This document shows positions 1 to 9,500 of a DNA stretch of 64,000 nucleotides, in pieces. Below the pieces are notes generated by a model that was not told the DNA's origin, did no database searches, and was given only the letters and a program-made list of their open reading frames with translations. Each line of letters opens with the position of its first letter. Position 1 is the stretch's first letter. The position numbers and the translations under genes were made by a program. Source of the stretch: Takakia lepidozioides (taxonomy: Eukaryota; Streptophyta; Takakiopsida; Takakiales; Takakiaceae). The stretch lies in assembly GCA_030704615.1 (NCBI GenBank), contig CM060732.1, positions 82,793,171 to 82,857,170 of the forward strand, given 5' to 3'.

Positions 1-369
1 AAGGCTCGTATAATTTAGCATGATTCATTTAAAATGTGTTCAGCATTGGTATTTTTATTTTATATTATCTTACCACCTAGCAACTTGTATAGTATAGATG
101 TTATTGTGGATAATCTGGTTGTCAAGTTGGTCAACATCTTATCCCATGGGGAAAAAAATAAGAACCCCCAAAGGCCAAAAGACATACACATCAATGGTAA
201 GGGGATATGGACAAACCCAAGGCATGAAAATTTAAAAATAGACCAATGAGCTAAGCAAAGAGAGAAAGAAGACGCTCACTGGGCCGGCATAGCTAAGAGC
301 CGCTTCACCTTGGGCTTGCCCCCTATCAGGAGTGGGCCCTATATAAAAACATTTGCTTGATGAGGTATT
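1..369. other. intergenic, nothing recognised
   Basis: AT-rich sequence with only short chance ORFs. I see no domain, repeat or splice pattern that can be supported. Confidence 0.4.
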
Positions 370-699
370 CTATGTTGGGGTTGGAAGTTGGTTATTTTCC
401 AGTCTGCATTTGTTAGTAATGAGGGCTGCAAGAGATCGGATGGCGGTTAGTTGTATTTGTTTGAGGCATGCCATGATGGCTCGGTTGGGCAGCTTGAGCA
501 TGTTGTGGAGAGATTTAAGGCTATGTGTGTGGATGTCGCCCTTGACTCTGGCCGTGAGGACCAAGAGAGGGGCAACATGCCATCCGCGGTTTTGTAGGGC
601 CATAATTAGCGGGGTATATTTTTCATGTTTATTTTGTATGGCTTGTTGTGGATACTTGTCATGGCCATATGTGAATTCTATGTCGAATGGTGCAAGCAC
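370..699 (-). pseudogene. LINE-type reverse transcriptase C-terminal scrap
   Basis: An open frame of about 109 residues reads as the end of a non-LTR retrotransposon reverse-transcriptase ORF. The cues are a KY-xx-L near the start, then RGWHVAPLLVLTA followed by an IHTHSLKSL block and a leucine-rich tail. I associate this pattern with the region after the RT domain in plant LINE ORF2 proteins, but this is recall of a family style rather than a domain hit. Nothing upstream on the minus strand extends it into a catalytic YADD region, so it is a 5'-truncated fragment. Short truncated 3' ends are typical for LINE insertions. A chance ORF is possible. Confidence 0.4.
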
Positions 700-2190
700 A
701 AGTAGGGGTGGGGGGGGGGGAGCTGGTGGGGTATGCCAGTGACAAGTAGAATATCTGGGACACGGTGGGGTTCAAAAGCTACAAAGAGAAGCCAGTGGGG
801 GGTAAAGTCCAAAGGGAGAGGAATACAAAAGCTTACTCTAAGGAAATTAAGACATAAGAGCTCTTATCCATGTTAGTCTTGTCACTATAACAATTAATCA
901 GAAACAACCTATTAAAACTAAGCCTAGCAAGTTGTTTTCCTTTTATACGAGTCCGCTAGTTGAACTTGCTATATGATTCTAATGAATCACATTAGCGGCA
1001 CCATTTGCGCCATTGTCATTGAGTGAGCGGTTTGCTAGAATATTTACCCATATGCATTTGTTTGGCATATGACCCATTCATTCGATCCCTTACTACCCAT
1101 GACTCATGCCTCAAATATTTAATTCGTTCTAATGTTTGTGATAAGTTCTTAATTTCAATCTGTATTTCAGGGAAGATAAAGATAGCCACGGTTGAGGAAA
1201 TGATAGAGGTTTTTGCTTGAAATTGAAACAGAGGATTTGGATGTATGTTTGAATGAGTTGCCTCATCTACATTGTACAAGCTCTTGCTGAAATTTTGTGT
1301 CAGATATGTATGCATGAATGTATGCATACCTTGCATGATAACCCATAATCTAAGGGTGGATTTGCAAGTAGTGGATGGACCAAATCCAAGTGATTCTGTA
1401 ATAACGAGGAGGACGCATTAGTAAGTTCATCCTAATTTGGGCACCACTTGGACCTATAACTTGTGTTTGATCCCCAGTTTGAGTGCAAACGTAATGTAAG
1501 CCAAACACAATCTGAGTAAGCTAAACTTGGTACGAGTCCATCTATTTGGCGCACGATCTAATTATCTTAAATTCTAGGAAGCGGGGAGGGGCGCACAGCC
1601 CGCACTTCGCCGGTGCAGCTCAACAAACGCAAACGCGGTATGAAACTTCTTTTGACTCTAGTTTGTGGTAAAGAAAAGAATTCCATCATTTTGTTTTTCC
1701 CTTTGTACTAGTTTGATCCCCATTTTAGAACTCGTCCCCTATTTTCAAGGCCAAACACTCATTCCCAGTTTATGGTACTTTACGAATCACTTTATTGGCC
1801 CTGCCCGATAGGGTAGGGACTACGCATCAAGTTGGCCAAAGTGACTTAATCTTATGTCATGGGTTGTTCCCATGAGACTTTATGGGAACATGAAAGTTTT
1901 AGTTCCCAATTGGACACATGTTACCTTATTGGCTCTTTTGTAGAGAGAGACCCTAAGATACATTATTATTAGCCATAACATAATTCCATAAAACTTCATA
2001 TCAATAAAACAATGGCAAGGCCTCCGTGTATCTCACGCTTGTTAGATTATATTTAAGATGTAAATTGCAAAACTGGCATAATTGACTATGTTAATACAAC
2101 CCATTCTTAAGACTGTTGACTCATGTTGAAGCAAATATAACATATGGTGTCATTTCATCCAGACGGCGTATTACGTTTTGTCTGGAAGAT
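700..2190. other. intergenic, nothing recognised
   Basis: Contains a short G-run near 707-720 and AT-rich sequence. ORFs at 1016-1336 and 1023-1220 overlap on opposite strands and have no recognisable motifs. No gene is supported. Confidence 0.4.
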
Positions 2191-2445
2191 CCAATACCTT
2201 ACAGCCACCATAATCATAGAAACACGGTTGCCCAAATTTCCTCCAAAGACTCGTCTCTAAGTACCAACACACCTAATGTATCCGATTAACCCGAAGACCC
2301 CCAAAGACCTTTTGTCTGAATGTCAAATACCTTACAACCACCACAACTATAGAAACACGGTTGCCCAAATTTCCTCCAAAGACTCGAACGTCTCCAAGTA
2401 CCAACACATAATGTATCCGATTAACCCAAAGACCCCTTTCTTATA
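2191..2445. repeat. two-copy tandem duplication, unit about 133 bp
   Basis: The block beginning AATACCTTACAGCCACC near 2193 recurs near 2326 as AATACCTTACAACCACC. The shared stretch that follows includes GAAACACGGTTGCCC and a run ending in TGTATCCGATTAACCC. The copies differ by a handful of substitutions and small indels. Non-coding; origin unknown. Confidence 0.85.
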
Positions 2446-2790
2446 GCTGGGTTGGCTATAACGGGTAACATCTATGCACACATGATTTTGAACCCACAAC
2501 CATTTGTAAGATGATCTTGTGCCCTAACCACCCAACCATTTGTTGCATACTAACCCATTCTTCAAATAATGTCTTCTCTATGATGTAATACAACGCGCAC
2601 ATCTTAAATTAAACTAGGGCTTCGCGTTGCTCCGCACTACTAGTGACGACTTTTGAGAAGGACGTCCGGACGGATGGGCCATACTCGAGGATCATGAGAG
2701 AAAAAATATAGACTTTTTGAAGAGGAGAAGGAGGATGGTCTTTATAAAATATGGTGGCCCTTACATGGAACGTTTAGATGTGTCTGATTT
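2446..2790. other. intergenic, nothing recognised
   Basis: AT-rich sequence between the tandem duplication and the 3' end of the minus-strand gene. No supported feature. Confidence 0.4.
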
Positions 2791-2795
2791 AAGCT

Positions 2796-4326
2796 CTACC
2801 AAGCTATGCTTTTGCTCCAGTTGACGTCATTCGACTCTGTCTCCTCTCGTGCTTTGGCCAACAGTTTGACCCCTTTTAGTTGGAATGAAAGCCCATGTTT
2901 CTTGTGACAAAAATTCATCCAATATCGGATGTTACACTTGACTGCAACGAGATCCCCTGAACGTACGGATTCTCCATCCATTTTTTGGTCATTTTCGTTA
3001 AGGACTTCTTTTGTATTGTGCATCTCGTCGTTGTTTCTTTTTTGACGTTTGTTGTTACCGGACGTCGAGCCAGAGCAGTGGTTATCTTTCACTGTCGGAT
3101 CAGCATTCCAAATCTCAAGCCATTCACTTTCACCTCTGGCTCCACAACGGCAGTGGACAGGCTATGTAGCTTCTCCTACATCATTTCGGGCTTGGTGTTC
3201 TCGATCTCGTGGATCCTGACCTGATTCAAGAACTTTGGGCCAAAAGCAGGGTCGGCTATTCTGAGTTGTTTTACGAACGCGCTCATGTAGTGCCTCTTTG
3301 CCACGTCCATCTTCGCGTTCATAGATTCTTCCACTCCTTTTGAGGATCGCTCCCCTGGGTCTTTTTTGGCATAGTACTCTGCTTTTCCTTTCTCTCCAGC
3401 CTCCGCAATCTTTTGCTGAACATTTCAGTATACAACATATGAGTCAACTGGTATTTTGAATGAACAAGTGGACAGAGCTAGGGAAAGAATACTTACAGCG
3501 TACATGTAGTCAAAAAAAGCCTCCCTGGTCAGCTTGTACCATGTGTCGGCGGATTTAGAGGTCTCGCACTTCTCAGCACTGATAAGGTTTTTGAAGGTGA
3601 CCAGTGGCATTTGGCCCACCTTCTGTATCCTGAATAGAGTATGGACAAAATTCGTCATCACATGTGCACTTTTCGGTTCCCCTGCAGTCACAACACAAAC
3701 TCTATGACTTCCTAACCAAGCAATAAAACAGACAGAATAAAATAGAGAGTTTTGATGGCATTAAGGGTGAGCATTGTACTTACTTGTTGATGTCATGCAT
3801 AGCCGTGAGAAATGTGGTGATGTTTCCTTTCGGATCCAGCACCATGGACGCCACCAGGTAGTGCCAGTCCTCTTCTGTGCTGTGATATTTGTTTATGACG
3901 TTCATCCAGACCATGAAGCGGTGATTGTCATCCCAGATATGAAACATTTTCCTGGAGAACACCTGTGTGGACAGTCTCTTCAAAATATGGGCCTCGAACT
4001 CCTCGTTTACTTCTCGCCATATTGGATCCCAGCTTTTCACAATTGACTCGACCTCCTTTCCACTGGCGTCACATAAGGACACATAAAACACCGGAGAACC
4101 CTCTATGTATTAGGTGACTGAAATCTTGCTCCAACGAGACATCCCCCGTCAGGGCTGGTCGAACGATTGGCATTGATATTAGGTGGCAGAGATGGATCAT
4201 AATCTTGCCTCCAGGTACCTGCATAGACTTGATCACCTGTGCGGAATTGACCTTCTGGTACACCAGGACCTTTGCCGCCCGCTCTTCGTAGAAATGATCG
4301 TCTTCTTCCACAGGCTTCTCAGTCAC
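2796..4326 (-). pseudogene. unrecognised multi-exon gene with ParB-like NHR motif, probably decayed
   Basis: I do not recognise this gene firmly. Four open blocks lie in order on the minus strand: about 4326-4090, 4091-3783, 3691-3490 and 3417-3229, with a poorer basic tail to about 2796. The first holds a PGGKIMIHL-(x)-VRPALTGDV stretch, then DFSHLIHRGF. The second holds WDPIWREVNEEFEAH, then HIWDDNHRFMVWM and MVLDPKGNITTFLTAMHDIN. An N-terminal strand with a VRP-like segment followed by (D)xNHR resembles the ParB/sulfiredoxin-like fold, where the GxHR/NHR box binds nucleotide; this is inference. Block 2 ends at a good GTAAGT donor and block 3 starts after a good CAG acceptor, but their phases do not join, and the frame also slips near 4090. 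So either splicing is unusual or the gene is degraded. The palindrome array lies just upstream of its first block. Confidence 0.4.
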
Positions 4327-4446
4327 TGCCTCCTGCTGCTGCTGTTGCTTTTCATATCACAATCCTTTCTTTTTCCTCCCCTGCACTTCCTATTACAGCC
4401 TTTCTGTCATTCTACAGCTACATTTTCACGATCTTGCACCTACCAG

Positions 4447-5475
4447 AATTGAGTGCGGTGGCGCACTTAGTTTCGAGACTCACAAAGGATCGGAACAGAC
4501 GAACAACAATTCTGCAAAACAACATACAGAACCCTGCTTTGCTATCAACATGAATTGAGTGCGGTGGCGCACTCATTTTGGACACCTTTAAGGACATCTA
4601 TGAAATCATGTACATTGCAGGCACTCCATCTCTACTCACTCAATGGCTCCTCCGTCGCTTCCTCTTCCACATTGTGTTCATCATTCTGGAGGCAGAAACT
4701 AAGTACCGCACTCAAATTTGTACAATTGTTTCTTCCACGACATTCAAATAAAAACCTCTTTTTCCATCTCACAAGTGGACATTTCCCTCATCCAAGGCTG
4801 CTACAAAAAATTGGGTGTGGCAGCGCACTCAATTCTGGGCCTCACTCTGTCTGTCATTCAGCAGTTTCCATATCAACTTCGTCTTCATACAGTCTTCAAA
4901 GATCGGCGACTCCCCTGTTAAAATTGAGTGCGCCACCGCACTCAATTTCCAGGGTGTTCTGTGTTTGTTTCCCACAAGTAAAAAAATAATGGTTTTTAAT
5001 TTCCACAATATTTTCTACATTATGATTCATCTCAGACATCATCAAATCAACCATCTACAGGTGCTCAAAAAACTGAGTGCGCCAGCGCACTCAGTTAGCC
5101 CTCCCCTCTATCTGTCTGCTTTCTATTTCGAGTTCACCGGGGTCTTTACCTCTGTCCACGAAGATGGTCGACCACACCTCATAACTAGGTGCGCCACCGT
5201 ACTCAGTTTCCGGGTTAGAGTTACTGTGATTCTCACAACTCAAAAGAGATCTCACTATGAATAAACACACTTTCTAACTATCGTTTCACCTCACTCATGA
5301 GCAAATTAACCATTCCATGGTGCTCAGAAACTGAGTGCGGTGGCGCACTTAGTTCTAGGTGACCACTCCGCTGTCTCTCGGCCCCCACTCTGGACATCAC
5401 CTTCCTCTTTCCCTAAGTCCCAAGCGATCGCCTAACATCCCTTAAAAATGAGTGCACCACCGCACTCAGTTTCCC
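4447..5475. repeat. array of nine interspersed ~26-bp imperfect palindromes
   Basis: The motif GAGTGCG-centre-CGCACTC, with extended A/T-rich arms, recurs with arm starts near 4451, 4557, 4701 (degenerate), 4813, 4926, 5075, 5187, 5333 and 5450. Intervals are 106, 144, 112, 113, 149, 112, 146 and 117 bp, so two spacing classes. The copy at 4921-4948 has perfect 12-bp arms around CCAC. The copy at 5071-5096 has perfect 12-bp arms around CA. Arm changes are often paired or leave G-T wobble pairs. The spacers are much less alike than the palindromes, though several share CTCT/TCTGTC-rich starts and GTGCTCA(G/A)AAA ends, so this looks like an old diverged tandem repeat with the palindrome retained. 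A tenth decayed copy may sit at 5742-5757. Confidence 0.85.
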
Positions 5476-5522
5476 CGTGTCTCTTTCAGGCTTCCATTGC
5501 AAATCCTGCTACCTCTATGTAT

Positions 5523-5864
5523 TCACCTCAGCCCACAACGGAAGTGATAGAGCTCCCCTGCCCTATTGCCATCAATAAGGGCGTTTTCTTCAAATGTGGA
5601 TGTTTGGTGATTTGGATGAAATATTGCACGGATGAGTCCTGTGTTCGCCCTCGCCCACACGGATTTTGCCTTCTTCGGACAGAAAACATCCTCAACGTCA
5701 AGAACCCCATCTACGCGTGCGTCCGGGGTCGGATATTTCCCGGGTGCGGCACTCAATGCACTGTCCAGGTTCACGTGGTAGAACGCCGTAAAGCGCACAT
5801 TGGATTGCCATATCCAAGATGGTGCCGTCCTATCCCGGTACTGTGACACTGACAAAATAAACAA
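5523..5864 (-). CDS. unrecognised 113-residue ORF
   Basis: An ATG-initiated frame of 113 residues with no family I recognise. It has several Cys and His residues and an IDGNRAGELYHF segment near its end. It lies upstream of the palindrome array and of the ParB-like gene on the same strand, so it could be a 5' exon of that locus with the array in an intron. No splice donor is clear enough to prove this. It may also be chance. Confidence 0.25.
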   Translation of the reverse strand: MFILSVSQYRDRTAPSWIWQSNVRFTAFYHVNLDSALSAAPGKYPTPDARVDGVLDVEDVFCPKKAKSVWARANTGLIRAIFHPNHQTSTFEENALIDGNRAGELYHFRCGLR

Positions 5865-6513
5865 TTTTGTTCATTTCTCCATTAATTTGGCAACTGCCCA
5901 ACTGTTTTGGCGGGATGGTTCAATATACTTGACCGTTATTGGATGATGTGTGGGGCCAAGTATACAACGTGGGCTGAAAGTCTTACAGCAGGTGCATGAG
6001 GTAGGTAGCGTCCTTTTCATACGGTTCATCCCTGTGGATGTTTCTTAGCTGGGAGATATACCTCATCCGTGAGGGTATGTGCTGTTTTGGAGTGGGCCCA
6101 CCAAAAACAGCCTCGTCCATTAAGGGTTAAGGGCTTGGGAACTTAAGGGTTAACATTTCTGAACCATGAGAAGCATTGCGGCATTGATGAAGCCAAGCTG
6201 AGAGAAGGCCGCACACCAGCCTCAGTAAACTCGTGTGACCATGGCACGCGTGCGCTCTGATTAGCACCCGGACCCAGCAACGAAACTAGCCGAATGTCAC
6301 AGTCCTGTGGGGCCCCTCACACCAACCGATGTCGTTACAAATCTTCAGCTATATCGAAGCTCAGTTCTCTCTGAGCTGAGAGGGAATGGGTATAACTATC
6401 AACTAGCAAGGAGGGATCGAATCATATGGAATCCAATGCCTACTCAGCCTGTCCAAACTTCCAAAGCTGATGAATGTGGGTGACCGTCTATGTGAACAAA
6501 ACTTCAGATATAT
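5865..6513. other. intergenic or 5' flank of the PDF-PPR gene
   Basis: No repeat or coding signal that I can support. It should contain the promoter and 5' UTR of the gene starting at 6514, but I see no clear TATA element near the start codon. Confidence 0.35.
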
Positions 6514-9500
6514 ATGGCAGCGTGTTCCGGCCTTCTGTTGAGTGCGCATGCGGACTCCATACCCAAGGCCCTGTCTTCTCGTTTCGGTCATGCAAGAGGC
6601 CTCACATCATGCAGATTAAGGGGCTTGGCTGTGGAGCCATCCTCCTCGGCAAAGTACCAAGGACTTAGTTCCTTGCAAGTGATGGCTAGAGGGCATCTCA
6701 AACCTTCAAGCATGCCAATGAGATTAGGTAATAATTTCACGAAACTTTTTGGCGGTTTTTTTTGGGGGGGGATGCTGTGTTGTATGCACAGGAGGATCCA
6801 GGCTGAGATATCCAGCGTAAACCCACCTACTTTGGGCGAAAGCACGCAGGGTAGTCGGACGAGGGCCATAATAGGTATGTGGCATGTAGGTCAACGCTTG
6901 AGCATGCAACAGCGGTGGCAGGAGTTCTTTAAGGATCGTTCACAGAGGTGGGACTACAGGGTTGACAAGGTGAATTTTGTTCATGTGGGATTCGAAGGAT
7001 CGTGTCATGGAATAGAGTTTGACTGATTCTCGTACGATAATGTTTTGTGAACTGGATTATGGCCCTAGCTGTTGAGTGAAGTTACAATCTCAATTTGTTC
7101 TGCAAAATCTGCTCTTATTGTCAGTGATGTCAGTATCGTTGGTTGTTCTTTCTAAGCAGGGCGTGAAATCAGGAAGAGCAAAGTCTTTTCCCTGGAGTTT
7201 GCAAGTTACTGGGGAGGGTTGATGGTTGTGGGCTTGGTTAAACTGTGGCTGCTCAGCTGCTCCCTGGTGGTTTTCACAGACCAATCCGATATCTCCAGAC
7301 TACCAACGTAAGCAGTGCACGCAAGAGGATTGAGGGTGGGTTCAATCCTCCTTGGGTGAAAGTAAAGCTCATTGTCATGGCACAAGGTCGAGGACAGTCT
7401 AGTGATGGTGGAGAGATATCAAAGTGTGGTTCTGATTTTGGTGTGGATGGTGGAGCTCCTCCTACGCTTGAAGATGAAAGTGAGCATGACTTGCAGTGAG
7501 CCTGATTAGAGGGGCCGCCTTGTCATGCACAAGCTTGTTTAGCATCTATAAGTTTGGCCATGTTTGCATGGTCCTCATTGTGTTAAATGCAATAGAGCCC
7601 AGAGTGACTTGCATGAATGTATTTGAAAGCTTCCAATTTCCAGTACAGAAAGAAACCTGTCAACTTGTTGATGCTCTTTTGAGTTTCTGGCATGAAGGTC
7701 AACCATGGAGTATGGAACAGCACTGGCAGGAGTTCTGGAAAGATCCTTCACAATGGTGGGACAACCTACATGGCAAGGTGTGGGCTTTCTTCTTACATGA
7801 TGTGAAGAAGGTTTTCTGTTCTGCAAAAGTGGCTGTCCCTGTCTGTATCATAGGTTGTTGTTCCTAAACAGGCCATGAAATTGCATTGCGCAAGGGTTTT
7901 TCTCGGTGTTTACAAGGTACTTGGGAGGGTCTTCTTGGTTTTGGGAGGCCGTCTTGAAACTATGGCTGCTCAGCAGCTCCGTGGTGGTTCTCACAGACCA
8001 ACCCAAGATCATCGGACTACACACCTAAACAGCGCACACTAGAGGTTATTTGGATTCGGGGTTGGTTGAATCCTCCATCGGTGAAAGAAAAGCTTGCTGC
8101 TTTCATGACACAAGGTCAAGGACAATGTGGTGAGTGGACCTCCTTCTTCAACGCCTTTAAGCTTGTTATGTCCTCTTATCAGATACATCCCTGATTTTTA
8201 ATCTCGAGTTTTAAGTTCGCTCAGTGGCTGGATCTATGGTTGTTCTGAGTGTTTTTCACATGTTACTGCAAATGTGGCAACAGGCAGATATCCAAAAGCA
8301 GAAAAAAGAGAGGAGGAGAAACTTTGGAAGGAATACTTTTCGAACCCCAGACAAGGGTTGGACACACGGGGCAAAAAGGTTAAGTTACAGAGAGAAGCAG
8401 ACAACAAGATGCATGCAAAGCTTTTTTTACAAATTGTCATCCTCTGTCCCTCCCAAATGCATTTGCAAAGTCTTGGGAGCAATTCAGCATAGGAACTAGT
8501 GGGAATAAAATAGTGTTAGTTTGTTTGCTAGAAGAAATTTAGGCAGTCATTGTGAGCTGCTACCAGCAAGGGGGTGATCTACACATTAGTGGTGGCGAGG
8601 CAGGGATAGCTGAAGGAGGCAGGGATGGGAGGTGGGTCCAGATTCATCCAAGAGGGCCTGATTTCAAGCACAAGAGTGCCTATGGTCCCCGGTGGATTGA
8701 TAGCTACAAGAAACCTGCATGGGTAGAAGGTCAACTGCAAGCAGCAGCAGGGGCACAGTTGATAAAATCAGGCACTCTCACCATGACCACAGCCTCCAAA
8801 AGAGGACCAAGAGAGGGAGTCCACAGGACCTCTTCTGGCAATTCCGGGTATATGAGGACACTATGTGAGGCAGGGAAACTGAAAGAGGCTCTTCAAATTT
8901 TGAACCAAGGAAGCATTTCAGCAGATACAGATACTTATGTCTGTCTCTTGCATGCGTGCATCAAGATGAAAGGCCTGGAAATGGGAAAGCAGGTGCACTC
9001 TCACATTACCCAAAGTGGATTCAAACCAAATGTTTTTCTACACAACACCCTTGTGAACATGTATGTTAAATGCGGGAGCATCATGGCTGCACACCAAGTG
9101 TTCAACAAAATGCCTGAACGAGGTTTGTTCACATGGAATACAATGATGGTAGGATTTACCAAGTATGGGTGTGGTAAGAATGCCTTGGAGACATATGAGC
9201 AAATGATGCAGGAAGGGGTGAAGCCCAACCAGGTCACATTCGTTTGCGTTTGCAATGCATGTGCAAGCCTGGCAGCCCTGGAAAAGGGCAAAGAGATCCA
9301 TGGTGACATCATCAAAGCTGGAATTGTACCATGTGTCATTCTGAACAAAACCCTCATGGGAATGTATGACAAATGCGGCAGCATCAAAGATGCAAAGGGG
9401 GTGTTCGACAATATGGCTGCACGGGATGTGGTGTCCTGGAATGCAATGATCGCAGGATATGCCAGGCATGGGTGTGGCATGGAGGCTTTGGAGACCTATG

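Noticed and set aside
4447-5475. CRISPR array
   Set aside because: Repeats are palindromic and regularly spaced, but repeat sequence varies, spacers of 80-125 bp are too long and share end motifs, and the context is a plant nuclear genome without cas genes.
6728-6791. 64-bp intron in the first exon of the PDF-PPR gene
   Set aside because: GT and AG sites exist, but removal would shift the frame that otherwise runs open into the first PDF half, and 64 bp is very short.
8552-8641. ATG at 8552 as the true start of the PPR protein
   Set aside because: The PDF half-exon has an AG acceptor at 8641 in the same phase as the equivalent exons at 7280 and 7997, and codons before it show no homology; kept only as an alternative.
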